Assembly (NCBI RefSeq): GCF_017982655.1
Contig: NZ_JABXYX010000018.1
Span: 42,080 to 106,079 of the forward strand
Reading direction: 5' to 3'
Length of the DNA: 64,000 nt
Source of the DNA: Brasilonema sp. CT11
Lineage (GTDB): Bacteria > Cyanobacteriota > Cyanobacteriia > Cyanobacteriales > Nostocaceae
Shown here: positions 36,620-47,498 of the stretch, one piece after another
Layout: each line of letters opens with the position of its first letter
Position numbering within the stretch: the stretch's first letter is position 1
Notes under the pieces: generated by a model
Database searches by the model: none
The model's input: the letters and a program-made list of their open reading frames with translations, nothing else
Told to the model about the DNA's origin: nothing
Made by a program: the position numbers and the translations under genes

Positions 36620-37029
36620 TTTCACGGTCATTTAGATTTTGCTACTAGGGAAGCTGTGCCACTTGTTGAGAATCTTACAATGTTTAAATTAATAATGTTT
36701 TTCATTTAGCTACAGTTATGGCGGATAGTGTTGTGTTACACAACTTTACATAGAGACTGAGCAAATATCTGTTTTTAGAGCCATAGATCGCTATAGTGTT
36801 GAGAATTGTTAAAAATCAAAGTTTCAAGTAAAGTTTATTTTCTTTTCATCCAAGAAGAAACTAAATACTGTTAGCCTGTGAATGAAGAAAAGGATCAATT
36901 GAATTCTAATTACAGGTATTTTTAGATTCTTAGCCAAGCCAAATAGTTCTTGAATAATCTTTAGTTGTATACCAATTAGTAGACTTCTCGCCAAAAGCCC
37001 TAAAAAATTATATTCAGTTTCTAAACCTT
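36620..37029. other. Intergenic region of 410 bases, nothing recognised
   Basis: AT-rich, no coding frame, no strong hairpin with a T-run, and none of the window's repeat families. Confidence 0.4.
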
Positions 37030-37371
37030 ATGCTGATTCCACTTTCCAGCCCAAACATGAAACATTATCATAATGAATGGATTGAAGAATGGTGCCAAGA
37101 AAATGGCTGGACAGATTTATTTGAAGAGCGGTGTAATAACTATTGGGCATTTCCTCCTGGGGCAGTTATGCCGGAGCCAATTCCTACCCATACGTTGAGA
37201 TTGATAAAAACTCAAAAGGGATTGACATCTCAGGAAAAATTTTGGTCACTGTCGGCAGTTTTTGGGACAATTGTAGCCGTCGTTTCTACTTACTTATTGA
37301 AATGTCCAATACCTCTGGTTTTAGCTTTTGCTTTTGATGCAGTGACGGCAGCGCAACTTGAGGTAGAGTGA
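37030..37371 (+). CDS. Conserved small membrane-associated protein, function unknown
   Basis: 113 residues (or 104 from ATG 37057, MKHYHNEWIEEW). The first part is rich in aromatic and acidic residues (WIEEWCQENGWTDLFEERCN, then YWAFPPGAVMPEPIP). A hydrophobic C-terminal region (SAVFGTIVAVVSTYLLKCPI) suggests one or two membrane segments. I take it as a cyanobacterial conserved hypothetical; no function is proposed. Confidence 0.65.
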   Translation: MLIPLSSPNMKHYHNEWIEEWCQENGWTDLFEERCNNYWAFPPGAVMPEPIPTHTLRLIKTQKGLTSQEKFWSLSAVFGTIVAVVSTYLLKCPIPLVLAFAFDAVTAAQLEVE

Positions 37372-37498
37372 TCTCAAGAATAAGTCATTTTCAGCAGTAC
37401 TGAGTGTTGTAGACGCCACAGAACAATCGGCACACAGTATTTTGCTTGGGGGCTATTTTTATGATGTGCTGGGGTTAATAGCTAAGATTTAGATAAGT

Positions 37499-37532
37499 AA
37501 AAGCGTTCTCCTTAAAAGGGGGGCGTTTTTTG
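37499..37532 (+). terminator. Hairpin with T-run after the small membrane protein
   Basis: AAAGCG-TTCTCCTT with AAGGGGGG-CGTTTTTT forms an imperfect stem ending in six T. The rest of 37372-37957 holds no recognisable gene. Confidence 0.5.
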
Positions 37533-37957
37533 CATTCCTTGTTTTAGGGAGATTCAAAAAAATAAATCTCTAGCCCCAGTCCACAGGAGAAGGGCTTTGC
37601 CGAGTATGGTTGATTGTGCAGGTAGCTGGTGATTCATTTTAAAGCAGCTATTGATTTACGTACTATGTGTCTTAGCGGCTTTTGTCAGCTTCGTTTCGAT
37701 CTCCAACTTATAAAAAGAAAGACATCCTGAAAATACCTTACCTTAAAGTGTTAACCAGTGGAATGTCATCAACAAGAATGTGAAATAAAATACTATAGTC
37801 ATTGATAAGATGTAGTGTAAACCACATTTATTTTGATATAAAGGCATAACTAAATTACTAAAAATTCATTGTTGATAAATAATTATCCTATGCGACAATG
37901 CAATCTGCAGAATGTGGAAAATACTCTACATATAAGAAAAAAAAGGAACTTAAATCT

Positions 37958-40714
37958 ATGGATCTCTTATCTGAATCAGCCTTAGACAATCTTCAAGGTT
38001 CCCAATCTACATTCAACCCATCCGGCACATCTAACTTCAATTTTGGTACTCCACAAGACATCATTAGTGGCGCAAACTTCCAAGGAAGCGGCAGTTCCAT
38101 CTTTACAGTCAATAGCATTGCCGATGTGGTGGATGATAGTGATGGGGTGACGACGTTGCGTGAAGCGATCAACTTTGCAAACGCGATCGGTGGAAAAGAC
38201 TCAATTGTATTTGACTCTTCGCTATTTGCCTCTGCACAGACGATTACCCTCAGTCTGGGACAACTGAGTATTACCGACAGCTTAAGCATCAATGCCCCAG
38301 TTGATCCGTTGACAGGTGCAGACTTGTTGAGTGTGAGTGCCAACAATACTTCACGGGTGTTTGAGATTGGAACCGGAGCAACAGTCAACTTCTCTGGGTT
38401 GATTATTGCCAATGGCAGTGTGACAAGTGACAACGGTGGTGGGATTAAGAACAGCGGCACTCTCACCTTAGACAATAGTATTGTTCGCAATAACACTGTG
38501 GTTGATAACGCGTCTGCCATTGGCTCTGGCGGCGGCATTTACAACACGGGTATCCTGACGGTGAACAACAGCACCCTTAGTGGCAACCAGGTATTCTCCA
38601 TAGCCAACGGCGGTTTCGGCGAGGTCGTCGGTGGCGGTATTTCCAACACGGGCACTCTTGAGGTAAACAACAGTACTATAAGCGACAACTTAGCACGCTT
38701 TGCGGGAAGCGGCATTTATAACTTCAGCGGCGGCACTGTTGGGATGACTAACAGCACCATAGTCGCAAATAAAGGTACTAGTATCTCGAACGGCGGCACT
38801 ATGAATGTCAGCAACAGCACCATCAGCAACAACAGCACTGCTGATGGTAGCACCACCGGCGGCATATCGAACACCGGTACTCTAGCAGTGAGCAACAGCA
38901 CCATCAGCAACAATTTAGGGTTGACAGGCGGCATATCGAACACCGGTACTCTAGAAGTGAGCAACAGTACCATCAGCGACAACCCAGGATATTTTGTTGG
39001 CGGCATTGAGAACTTCGGTACGGTGACGGTGAGCAATAGCAGCCTGACTGGTAACTCAGCACAGAACGGCGGCGGCATTGCTAATTTCGGCGGTACGCTA
39101 ACAGTAACCAACAGCAACCTGAGTAGCAACTCAGCCACCAATGGCGGCGGCATTTATAACGACGGCACTCTGAGGCTGAATAACAGCACCATCACCAATA
39201 ACAAGGTAAACAGCTTTAACAAGACCAGTGGCGGCGGCATCTATAACGGCAGCGGTACTCTTGAGGTCAGCTACAGTACCATAAGTGGCAACTTGGCAAG
39301 TAGCAGTGCTCCCGATCCCAGTGGCGGTGGCATCTATAATGAAAGCGGCACCGTGAGAGTGAGCTACAGCACTTTGAATGATAACTCTGCACAGGGCTTG
39401 AGGAGCAGCGGCGCTGGTGGCGGCATCTATAACAGCGGTGGCACTTTTGAGGTTCGCTACAGTAGTCTCAGCGGTAACTCGGCAAGCGATGGCGGCGGTA
39501 TCTTTAACGGCAGCATTATGAATGTGAGCAACAGCAGCATCAGCGGTAACTCAGCAATTCAGAACACTTACTTTCCTCATGGCGGCGGCATCTCTAACAG
39601 CGGCACTCTTGAGGTCAGCTACAGCAGCATCAGCGATAACTTGGTAAGCGGAGGCGGCTTATTCTCCCCCAGTGGCGGTGGCATCTATAACACTGGCACT
39701 GTTAAGGTGACCTACAGCAATCTCAGTGGCAATTCGGTAAGCGGCAGCGGCATCTTCGGCCCGAGTGGTGGTGGTGGCGGGATTTCTAACATTGGCGGCA
39801 CTCTTGAGGTGAGCAATAGCACCATCTTCGGCAACTCGACAAGCCAAGACGGCGGCGGTATTTTTAACGACGCTAGATCCAATAAATCTACTGTAACAGT
39901 TACCAACAGTGCCATAGACAACAACTCGGCAACCAACAATGGCGGCGGCATCGCCAACTTCAGCGGCACCATTGAGGTCAGCAGCAGCAGTATCAGTGGC
40001 AACTCGGGAGGAAACGGCGGCGGCATCTTTGATAGTAGTGGCACAGTTGGTGTGAGCAACAGCACTATCAGCAACAATTCGGCAAGAGATGGCGGTGGTA
40101 TCTCGAGCAATCCCAACAGCAGTGTTGAAGTGAGTAACAGCATTCTCAGTGGCAACAAAGCAAGCAATATAGGCGGTGGTATCTTTAATAGTGGTACTGT
40201 GAATGTAAGCAACACTACCCTTACCGCGAACGAAGCATTAGTCAGCGGTGGTGGCATCTGGAACGGCAACACTCTGACAGTAAATAACAGCACCTTGAGT
40301 AATAACAGAGCACGCTTTGAGGGTGGCGGTATCACTAACTTCAGTGGTAGCACTCTAACAGTGAGCAATACCACCCTTAGTGGTAACACGTCAGAAAATA
40401 ACGGTGGCGGTATATATAACAATGCTTATCTGACACTACTGTTCACTACCTTCACCCTCAACCAAGCTGCAAATGGTGGAGGTGTGTTCAATAATACTTT
40501 TGGTACAGCTAGAGTGCGAAACACGACTATCGCTGCCAACCTCGCCAGTTCAGGTGGTGTCAACCCGGATGTAGCAGGTAACTTCATTAGCGATGGCTAT
40601 AACTTGATTGGCGATATCACGGGCAGCAGTGGATTTGGTGCCACAGGAGACATAGTTTCTGGTGTAAGCGGTGACAAAGCCGATATTGAGGCGTTGGAAT
40701 TTTCCTTTGCCTGA
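37958..40714 (+). CDS. PMP-like beta-helix repeat surface protein, probably C-terminally truncated
   Basis: 918 residues from ATG 37958, preceded by AAAGGAAC. After an N-terminal segment (MDLLSESALDNLQGSQSTF) comes a CSLREA-like VNSIADVVDDSDGVTTLREA block, then about 25 repeats of the GGGIxN...LTVxNSTISxNSA type, as in chlamydial polymorphic outer-membrane proteins and choice-of-anchor proteins. This predicts a right-handed beta-helix at the cell surface or secreted. No classical signal peptide is seen. The end (YNLIGDITGSSGFGATGDIV...) stops soon after the NLIG motif, where relatives continue with a DPLLGPL/LLPGSPAIDAG tail, so the 3' end may be lost. Extreme DNA repetition makes length variation likely. 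Confidence 0.8.
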   Translation: MDLLSESALDNLQGSQSTFNPSGTSNFNFGTPQDIISGANFQGSGSSIFTVNSIADVVDDSDGVTTLREAINFANAIGGKDSIVFDSSLFASAQTITLSLGQLSITDSLSINAPVDPLTGADLLSVSANNTSRVFEIGTGATVNFSGLIIANGSVTSDNGGGIKNSGTLTLDNSIVRNNTVVDNASAIGSGGGIYNTGILTVNNSTLSGNQVFSIANGGFGEVVGGGISNTGTLEVNNSTISDNLARFAGSGIYNFSGGTVGMTNSTIVANKGTSISNGGTMNVSNSTISNNSTADGSTTGGISNTGTLAVSNSTISNNLGLTGGISNTGTLEVSNSTISDNPGYFVGGIENFGTVTVSNSSLTGNSAQNGGGIANFGGTLTVTNSNLSSNSATNGGGIYNDGTLRLNNSTITNNKVNSFNKTSGGGIYNGSGTLEVSYSTISGNLASSSAPDPSGGGIYNESGTVRVSYSTLNDNSAQGLRSSGAGGGIYNSGGTFEVRYSSLSGNSASDGGGIFNGSIMNVSNSSISGNSAIQNTYFPHGGGISNSGTLEVSYSSISDNLVSGGGLFSPSGGGIYNTGTVKVTYSNLSGNSVSGSGIFGPSGGGGGISNIGGTLEVSNSTIFGNSTSQDGGGIFNDARSNKSTVTVTNSAIDNNSATNNGGGIANFSGTIEVSSSSISGNSGGNGGGIFDSSGTVGVSNSTISNNSARDGGGISSNPNSSVEVSNSILSGNKASNIGGGIFNSGTVNVSNTTLTANEALVSGGGIWNGNTLTVNNSTLSNNRARFEGGGITNFSGSTLTVSNTTLSGNTSENNGGGIYNNAYLTLLFTTFTLNQAANGGGVFNNTFGTARVRNTTIAANLASSGGVNPDVAGNFISDGYNLIGDITGSSGFGATGDIVSGVSGDKADIEALEFSFA

Positions 40715-40721
40715 TAAATAT

Positions 40722-40766
40722 AGCGCTTCAGAGAGGATCTCGAAGCCCCCGCAAGCCTGAAGCGCT
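40722..40766. terminator. Stem-loop between the convergent repeat-protein and kinase genes
   Basis: AGCGCTTCAG (40722) is the exact reverse complement of CTGAAGCGCT (40757). A perfect 10-bp stem with a 25-base loop between two convergent genes; there is no T-run. Confidence 0.55.
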
Positions 40767-40802
40767 TACACCGGTGTCTCACCTGTAGCTGTGGGATGTC
40801 AA

Positions 40803-43800
40803 TTATCGATATAGCCAAACACGCAACAGCGAAAGCAACTGTTCAACGTCTACAGGTTTGGTAATATAATCTGATGCGCCTGCTTCAATGCACTTTTCTC
40901 TGTCACCTTGCATTGCCTTTGCGGTGAGTGCGATGATTGGCAGGGATTTAAACTGATTATTCTGCCGAATTAGGCGCGTTGTTTCGTAACCATCGATTTG
41001 TGGCATCATAATATCCATCAAAACAACATCAATATCTGGTGTGTTTTGCAAAACTTCAATGCCATCTCTACCATTTTCGGCATATAAAATCTGCATTTGA
41101 TAACGTTCTAACATGCTCGTGAGGGCAAAGATATTACGCATATCGTCATCTACGATGAGAACTTTTTTAGCCGCAAGTACAGGATCATTGGAATGCAACT
41201 GTTCTAAAATTTGTCGCTTGGGCGCAGGCAAATTTGCTTGAACTCTATGCAGGAATAAGGCTGTTTCATCTAGGAGACGTTCAGGCGATCGCACATCTTT
41301 AATAATAATCGTCTCTGCCAAGCGCCTCAGTTGAGTGTCTTCCGCCCGACTCAACTCTCTTGCCGTATAAACAATAATTGGTAGTGCTTGACCATTGGGA
41401 TGCTGTTTTATTCTTGTGATCAGTTCAAACCCGCTCATGTCAGGCAGACCCAAATCGAGAACGACACAATCATAATACTGGTTTTGTATCGCTTCTAGCG
41501 CCTCGCCAGCAGTTTTCACACCAGTCATTGCAACATCTGTGTTACCAATCAATTCCATAATACTATGGCGTTGATTATCGTCGTCTTCCACAATCAGCAG
41601 ATTCTTGACTGGGCGTTCAACAAAACCTTTAATATTGCTGAGTGCTTGAGACAACACTTCAGTGCTGATTGGCTTTTGCATATAAGCAATTGCACCTAGT
41701 CGCAATCCGCGCTGTCGCCCTTCCTCAACAGTCATGATATGTACTGGAATATGACGGGTGCTTGGATCATGCTTGAGGCGATCCAGTACCGTCCAACCAT
41801 CCATTCCTGGTAGACGGATATCTAAAATGATCGCTGAGGGTTGAAATTGTTGTGCCAGTGCTAAACCCCCGCTACCATTATGGGCAACAATAACTTTAAA
41901 TTCTTGTTGCCGTGCCATGTCTAAAAGGATACGGGCAAAATTGATGTCATCTTCAATGATCAGAAGTATGCGGTCGCCTTGTTCAATATTGCCTCTGTCG
42001 TCGGTGAGGGGAGTCAGGGAGTGAGGAAATGAGGGAGGGAGGGAGTGAGGGAGTGTTAGCGTTTGCGCAGCCCCCCCTCCGGGGCTAGCGAGCCGTAGGC
42101 TGGGAGTGTTAGCGAAGCGAGCCGTAGGCTGGGAGGGAGGGAGTGAGTGAGGGAGGCGAGAAAGTTCTAATTGTGAATTGATTTTTTCTGCTTCCTGAGG
42201 TAAGTACAGTGTAAAAGTACTACCTTCCCCAAGACCACTGTGAAGTTTAATTTCTCCACCAAGAAGACGGGTGATTTCGCGACTCACCGATAAGCCTAAC
42301 CCCGTACCGCCATATCTGCGACTGGTGGTGCCATCAGCTTGTTGAAACGCCTCGAAAATTATCTTTTGGTTATCTACAGCAATGCCAATGCCTGTATCGC
42401 TGACTGCGAATGCTATCACAGTTTGAGCGCGATTCAAACTTTCCTGGTCATGACTCCACCCTTGTGTTGTCACAAACACCTGCAAGCCGACTTCTCCACG
42501 ATCTGTAAATTTAAAAGCATTGGCGAGCAGATTTTTCAAAACTTGTTGTAAACGCTTTGCATCAGTGTAGATGCTTCTTGGCAGTTCGGGAGCGAATTTT
42601 ATGCTGAAATTGAGCGCCTTGTCAAGTGCGATTTGTCGAAAAGTTCGCTCAACGTTTTCTTGCAATTCTGCAAGCAGCATTTGCTCAATGTCAATTGACA
42701 TTGTTCCAGATTCAATTTTTGCCAAATCCAAAATGTCATTGATCAGCGTCAAAAGGTCGTTTCCTGACGAGTAGATCGTACGGCTATACTCGACTTGTTT
42801 AGCTGTGAGATTTTTGTCAACGTTATCTGTGAGCAATTTCGCCAAAATCAACAAGCTATTTAGCGGTGTGCGTAGTTCATGGGACATGTTCGCCAGAAAC
42901 TCAGACTTATATTTTGACGAAAGTGCAAGTTGTTCTGCTTTCTCTTCTAATTCTCGGCTTGTCTGTTCAATTTCATTATTTTTGCGCTCAACTTCTTTGT
43001 TTTGCAAAGCTAATAATTCCGATCTTTCTTCTAGTTCAGCGTTTGTCGCTTGTAATTCTTCTTGCTGTCTTCTCAGTAAATCCTCAGAGGTTTGAAGCGA
43101 TTTTGCCTGTTCTTCTAGACGCTTGTTTGTTTCCCTGAGTTCGCTTTGCTGACTTTGTAACTCCTGTGCCAAAGACTGGGACTGTTTGAGTAACTCTTCA
43201 GTACGCATACTGGCAGCAATGGTATTTAATACAATCGCGATGCTTTCGGTAAGTTGGTCGAAGAATGACAAATGAATTTCGCTAAAGCGTCGGAATGAGG
43301 CTAGTTCAATCACTGCTGTGACTTGTCCTTCAAATAGGACAGGTAACACAACAACATTCAGCGGAGTCGCTTCACCTAAACCAGAACTAATCTTGATATA
43401 GTCGTGCGGTACCTCTGTCAGCAGAATGCGTTCTTTTTCCAAAGCGCATTGTCCGACCAAACCTTCACCCAACTGGAAGCGGTTTGCAAGATGCTTGCGC
43501 TCACGGTAAGCGTAGCTGCTGAGTAATTTTAAGTACTTAATGTCTACTGTAATATCCATGATAAAAAAGACACCCTGCGAAGCTCCCACCAACGGTGCTA
43601 ACTCCGAGAGAATCAGTTTAGACACCGTTTCAAGGTCACGCTGACCTTGAAGCATGCGGGTAAACTTAGCTAAGTTAGTTTTCAACCAGTCTTGTTCAGT
43701 ATTTTTCTGCGTTGTCTCGCGCAGGTTAGCAATCATTTGGTTGATGTAGTCTTTCAGCATGGCGACTTCACCTTGCGCCTCCACGGAAATTGAGCGTGTT

Positions 43801-46664
43801 AAGTCGCCTTTGGTGACAGCAGTTGCGACGGAGGCGATCGCCCGTAATTGAGTGGTGAGGGTAGCAGCCAGTTCATTCACGTTGTCGGTCAAATCTTTCC
43901 AAGTTCCCGCAGCCCCCGGCACTTTGGCTTGTCCACCCAACTTACCTTCAATCCCCACCTCACGTGCTACAGTTGTGACTTGGTTGGCAAACGTCGCCAG
44001 AGTACCAATCATCTCATTAATCGTTTCTGCCAAAGTTTCAATTTCTCCCTTGGCATCTAGCGTGAGTTTTTGTTTCAAGTTACCATTAGCAACCGCCGTC
44101 ACAACTTTGGCTATACCCCGCACTTGTGCGGTCAAGTTACCCGCCATCGAGTTGACATTATCGGTCAAATCTTTCCAGGTACCTGCCACGCCAACAACCT
44201 GCGCTTGACCGCCCAATTTCCCTTCAGTGCCGACTTCCCTCGCAACTCGCGTCACCTCTGAGGCGAAAGACGAAAGCTGATCCACCATCGTGTTGATAGT
44301 GTTTTTCAACTCCAAAATCTCTCCTCTCACATCAACAGTGATTTTCTTCGAGAGGTCACCATTTGCCACCGCCTTCGTGACTTCGGCAATATTCCGCACT
44401 TGTGCCGTCAAGTTACCTGCCATCAAGTTGAAGTTGTCGGTCAAATCTTTCCAAGTGCCTCCTACACCTCTGACATTGGCTTGGACACCCAGCTTACCTT
44501 CGGTTCCCACTTCCCGCGCAACCCGCGTTACTTCAGATGCAAAGGAGTTGAGTTGATCCACCATCGTATTGATGGTGTTTTTTAATTCCAGAATTTCACC
44601 TTTAACGTCAACAGTGATTTTCTTGGAGAGGTCACCTGTTGCTACTGCTGTGGTGACTTCGGCAATGTTCCGCACCTGTGCAGTCAAAGAACCCGCCATC
44701 GAATTCACACTATCAGTCAAATCCTTCCAAGTGCCAGCAACGCCTCGTACTTCTGCTTGCACACCCAGCTTACCTTCAGTTCCCACTTCCCGCGCAACCC
44801 GCGTCACTTCCGACGCAAAGGAATTGAGTTGATCCACCATCGTGTTCACGGTGTTTTTTAACTCCAGAATTTCACCTTTGACTTGCACAGTGATTTTCTT
44901 GGAGAGGTCACCAGTTGCTACCGCGGTGGTGACTTCAGCGATGTTTCGCACCTGTCCTGTCAAGGAACTTGCCATGAAGTTGACGCTGTCGGTTAAATCT
45001 TTCCAAGTGCCTGCAACACCTCTAACATCTGCTTGCACGCCCAGCTTACCTTCACTGCCCACTTCTGTTGCAACCCGCGTCACTTCCGAAGCAAATGAGT
45101 TGAGTTGATCCACCATAATATTAATAGTGTTTTTCAACTCCAAAATTTCGCCTTTCACCACCACAGTGATTTTTTTAGAAAGGTCACCGTTAGCGATCGC
45201 TGTCGTCACTTCCGCAATATTCCGTACCTGCGCTGTCAAGGAACCCGCCATGAAGTTGACGCTGTCGGTCAAGTCCTTCCATGTACCCGCACCACCTTTG
45301 ACATCCGCTAGTACACCCAGCTTACCTTCAGTTCCCACTTCCCTAGCAACTCGCGTCACCTCGCTGGCAAAGGAACTGAGTTGATCCACCATTGTGTTGA
45401 TCGTATTTTTCAGTTCTAAAATTTCGCCTTTAACATCAACAGTAATTTTCTTCGAGAGGTCACCTGTTGCAACCGCCGTCGTCACTTCAGCAATATTCCG
45501 TACCTGCGCTGTCAAGGAACCCGCCATGAAGTTGACGCTGTCGGTCAAATCTTTCCAAGTTCCTGCAACCCCTCTCACCTCAGCTTGTACGCCCAGTTTT
45601 CCTTCTGCACCAACTTCCCTTGCAACCCGCGTCACTTCTCCGGCGAAGGAACTGAGTTGATCCACCATAATATTGATGGTGTTCTTGAGTTCTAGAATTT
45701 CACCATTAACATCAACAGTAATTTTCTTCGAGAGATCACCATTGGCGATCGCTGTCGTCACTTCCGCAATATTCCGTACCTGCGCGGTTAAAGAACCCGC
45801 CATCAAATTTACGTTGTCGGTTAAGTCTTTCCAAATCCCAGCAACGCCGCGTACTTCTGCTTGCACACCGAGTTTACCTTCGGTTCCCACTTCCCTCGCA
45901 ACCCGCGTCACCTCAGAAGCAAAGGAGTTGAGTTGATCGACCATCGTGTTGATAGTATTTTTCAACTCCAAAATTTCACCTTTGACATCAACGGTAATTT
46001 TCTTGGAGAGATTGCCGTTTGCTACCGCTGTCGTCACTTCGGCGATATTACGAACTTGTGCGGTTAAATTTCCCGCCATTAAATTCACACTGTCCGTCAA
46101 GTCCTTCCAAGTTCCAGCCACACCTGGAACTTCTGCTTTCACTCCCAGCTTACCTTCAGTTCCTACTTCCCTGGCAACTCGTGTGACTTCACTTGCAAAC
46201 GAATTCAACTGACCCACCATTGTATTGACCATTTGGGCAGTTTGGAGAAATTCTCCTTTTAGGGGTCTACCTTCAATTTCTGGTGCGATCGCTTGAGATA
46301 AGTCACCATTCGCCACCGCCCGGATCACACGCGCCGTTTCCTCTGTCGGCTGAACCAAATCTGTCACCAGGGTGTTGACAGAATCAACACAAACTGACCA
46401 AGAACCACGAACATTTCCTAAAGAGGCGCGTTCACTAATTTTGCCATCTTTACCAACAACATGACTAATCCTCTGTAGCTCTGCTGTTAGCCGCTCATTT
46501 TGTTCAATAATATCGTTAAGCGTATCGGCGATTTTTCCTGCCATACCAGTTTGATCTATGGGCATACGGGCAGAAAAGTCACCTTTTTTAACAGCTACCA
46601 GCGTTTTTAGTAGCTGTTTTAAATCTAAATTGTCGCTTTCTCTGGTTAACTGTTCAGTGGACAT
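40803..46664 (-). CDS. Multi-HAMP hybrid histidine kinase with GAF and three receiver domains
   Basis: 1953 residues, no transmembrane helix, so cytoplasmic. Order: degenerate HAMP-like units (1-150); nine tandem 92-residue HAMP-type repeats (about 150-930) with [20 protein letters not shown] in each; a GAF domain (about 1020-1155); a Gln/Glu-rich coiled coil; HisKA with SHELRTPLN (phospho-acceptor His1262); HATPase_c ([12 protein letters not shown]); a low-complexity linker (about 1497-1555); and receivers ending in [24 protein letters not shown] and [12 protein letters not shown]. The repeat plan resembles fungal group III (Nik1-type) osmosensing kinases. The 276-bp DNA repeats are highly similar. 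The signal is unknown. Confidence 0.93.
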   Translation of the reverse strand: MSTEQLTRESDNLDLKQLLKTLVAVKKGDFSARMPIDQTGMAGKIADTLNDIIEQNERLTAELQRISHVVGKDGKISERASLGNVRGSWSVCVDSVNTLVTDLVQPTEETARVIRAVANGDLSQAIAPEIEGRPLKGEFLQTAQMVNTMVGQLNSFASEVTRVAREVGTEGKLGVKAEVPGVAGTWKDLTDSVNLMAGNLTAQVRNIAEVTTAVANGNLSKKITVDVKGEILELKNTINTMVDQLNSFASEVTRVAREVGTEGKLGVQAEVRGVAGIWKDLTDNVNLMAGSLTAQVRNIAEVTTAIANGDLSKKITVDVNGEILELKNTINIMVDQLSSFAGEVTRVAREVGAEGKLGVQAEVRGVAGTWKDLTDSVNFMAGSLTAQVRNIAEVTTAVATGDLSKKITVDVKGEILELKNTINTMVDQLSSFASEVTRVAREVGTEGKLGVLADVKGGAGTWKDLTDSVNFMAGSLTAQVRNIAEVTTAIANGDLSKKITVVVKGEILELKNTINIMVDQLNSFASEVTRVATEVGSEGKLGVQADVRGVAGTWKDLTDSVNFMASSLTGQVRNIAEVTTAVATGDLSKKITVQVKGEILELKNTVNTMVDQLNSFASEVTRVAREVGTEGKLGVQAEVRGVAGTWKDLTDSVNSMAGSLTAQVRNIAEVTTAVATGDLSKKITVDVKGEILELKNTINTMVDQLNSFASEVTRVAREVGTEGKLGVQANVRGVGGTWKDLTDNFNLMAGNLTAQVRNIAEVTKAVANGDLSKKITVDVRGEILELKNTINTMVDQLSSFASEVTRVAREVGTEGKLGGQAQVVGVAGTWKDLTDNVNSMAGNLTAQVRGIAKVVTAVANGNLKQKLTLDAKGEIETLAETINEMIGTLATFANQVTTVAREVGIEGKLGGQAKVPGAAGTWKDLTDNVNELAATLTTQLRAIASVATAVTKGDLTRSISVEAQGEVAMLKDYINQMIANLRETTQKNTEQDWLKTNLAKFTRMLQGQRDLETVSKLILSELAPLVGASQGVFFIMDITVDIKYLKLLSSYAYRERKHLANRFQLGEGLVGQCALEKERILLTEVPHDYIKISSGLGEATPLNVVVLPVLFEGQVTAVIELASFRRFSEIHLSFFDQLTESIAIVLNTIAASMRTEELLKQSQSLAQELQSQQSELRETNKRLEEQAKSLQTSEDLLRRQQEELQATNAELEERSELLALQNKEVERKNNEIEQTSRELEEKAEQLALSSKYKSEFLANMSHELRTPLNSLLILAKLLTDNVDKNLTAKQVEYSRTIYSSGNDLLTLINDILDLAKIESGTMSIDIEQMLLAELQENVERTFRQIALDKALNFSIKFAPELPRSIYTDAKRLQQVLKNLLANAFKFTDRGEVGLQVFVTTQGWSHDQESLNRAQTVIAFAVSDTGIGIAVDNQKIIFEAFQQADGTTSRRYGGTGLGLSVSREITRLLGGEIKLHSGLGEGSTFTLYLPQEAEKINSQLELSRLPHSLPPSQPTARFANTPSLRLASPGGGAAQTLTLPHSLPPSFPHSLTPLTDDRGNIEQGDRILLIIEDDINFARILLDMARQQEFKVIVAHNGSGGLALAQQFQPSAIILDIRLPGMDGWTVLDRLKHDPSTRHIPVHIMTVEEGRQRGLRLGAIAYMQKPISTEVLSQALSNIKGFVERPVKNLLIVEDDDNQRHSIMELIGNTDVAMTGVKTAGEALEAIQNQYYDCVVLDLGLPDMSGFELITRIKQHPNGQALPIIVYTARELSRAEDTQLRRLAETIIIKDVRSPERLLDETALFLHRVQANLPAPKRQILEQLHSNDPVLAAKKVLIVDDDMRNIFALTSMLERYQMQILYAENGRDGIEVLQNTPDIDVVLMDIMMPQIDGYETTRLIRQNNQFKSLPIIALTAKAMQGDREKCIEAGASDYITKPVDVEQLLSLLRVWLYR
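42053..42133 (-). repeat. Two copies of the GTGTTAGCG...GGCTGGG repeat inside the kinase linker
   Basis: The first copy, 42053-42104, is interrupted by a GC-rich palindromic piece (CCCCCCTCCGGGG). The second, 42106-42133, is a complete 28-bp unit. Both are embedded in GGGAGTGAGG polypurine tracts and are translated on the minus strand into a Pro/Ser/Leu/Ala-rich linker without a stop or frameshift. Confidence 0.85.
43850..46215 (-). repeat. Nine tandem 276-bp repeats coding the HAMP array
   Basis: Near-identical 92-codon units. Each contains the [14 protein letters not shown] block, a GTWKDLTD block, an [16 protein letters not shown] block and an [15 protein letters not shown] block. High nucleotide identity suggests recent amplification or gene conversion and makes copy number prone to change. 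Confidence 0.9.
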
Positions 46665-46954
46665 GGTGGCGGGACAAGAATATCTATATTAATTATCTTT
46701 GCTATTGCTTGCTATTAATTGCAATTGCGTTCTTTACACAAAAGGCATACCAAATTATGACGCAAAAAAGAAACTTTGGTCTTCAATAACAAGTTGTGCC
46801 AAAGAATATGTCGTATAAAATATAACGAATCTGAAACACTCTAAAAAAATCTATTCTAAAAATCTATCTGAAGTATGAAAAGCTTCTCACATCCGCATAA
46901 GCTTTTTGTTATTCTATATGTGTAAACCACTTTTTCAATAAATAGTTGACGCTT

Positions 46955-47161
46955 ATGGTAGGTAGGAAAAAGTTAGATCGCGTAAATCTCCATGCACGAG
47001 TTGCACCGGGAACAGGGAATAAGCTTAAAGAAATCGCGCAAACACTCGGCTATATCTATGATAAAGAAGGTTCTACAGGGCAGTTATTGGATGCAATAGC
47101 GGACGGAGAAATCATCTTAATTGCTACGAAAAAATCACCTGATATTCTTAAAAGTGGTTAA
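46955..47161 (+). CDS. Small unknown protein, possibly DNA-binding
   Basis: 68 residues from ATG 46955 (a TTG start 9 bases earlier is possible). VNLHARVAPGTGNKLKEIAQ followed by GSTGQLLDAIADGEIILI reads like a short strand plus two helices, similar in outline to ribbon-helix-helix regulators, but no family is recognised with certainty. First of three small same-strand genes between the kinase and the ABC remnant. Confidence 0.55.
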   Translation: MVGRKKLDRVNLHARVAPGTGNKLKEIAQTLGYIYDKEGSTGQLLDAIADGEIILIATKKSPDILKSG

Positions 47162-47229
47162 AAATTTTAAGAAAAAGTGGTTTCAAATAAATTAGGGGAC
47201 ATTTAGTCCCCTGTTCTCAAAAAAAGGAG

Positions 47230-47433
47230 GTGATAAAAATAACAAACAATGGTAACGGTCATCAAGATTTTTGGAATCCGGTCAAAGTCTTTATAAAACG
47301 CTTGTTAAGGCGTTGGGAAAAGACCGACAAAGTCTCGGGTGAGTTTTACCTAGTAGACTCCGAAACCGTCAAAGACGATTTGGAAGACGTGGCAGAACAT
47401 CCCAAAAACGACTCAGAAAACGACCGTAACTAG
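47230..47433 (+). CDS. Small unknown protein with uncertain start
   Basis: Up to 67 residues: an amphipathic basic middle (DFWNPVKVFIKRLLRRWEKT) and an acidic C-terminus (DDLEDVAEHPKNDSENDRN). A strong ribosome site AAAGGAGG at 47223-47230 overlaps the GTG at 47230, so that GTG cannot be served by it. The only in-frame codons at normal spacing are ATA (47233 or 47239). The start may therefore be non-canonical, or the site may serve another short frame (ATG 47249, 15 codons). Confidence 0.45.
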   Translation: MIKITNNGNGHQDFWNPVKVFIKRLLRRWEKTDKVSGEFYLVDSETVKDDLEDVAEHPKNDSENDRN

Positions 47434-47443
47434 TTAATCTGCA

Positions 47444-47473
47444 TAGCCCCTAGTTTGCCCCTAGGGGCTATTC
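47444..47473 (+). terminator. Hairpin between the small genes
   Basis: ATAGCCCCTAG and CTAGGGGCTAT form a perfect 11-bp stem around a short TTTGCCC loop, followed by TCCTCTT. Could end the transcript of the preceding small gene. Confidence 0.65.
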
Positions 47474-47498
47474 CTCTTAGTAATTTTACAAGGTTAAT

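Noticed and set aside
39712..40422. 236-codon Leu/Pro-rich frame antisense to the beta-helix gene (and similar ones at 37993 and 38716)
   Set aside because: Antisense shadow of the GGGI/NNS repeats; the composition is an artefact of the repeat.
43848..46212. A ladder of 60-120 codon frames on the + strand opposite the kinase repeats
   Set aside because: They recur once per 276-bp repeat as mirror images of the HAMP array and have no independent protein character or ribosome sites.
43850..46215. Regularly spaced repeats resembling a CRISPR array
   Set aside because: The units are 276-bp in-frame coding repeats with no short unique spacers; no cas genes are in the window.
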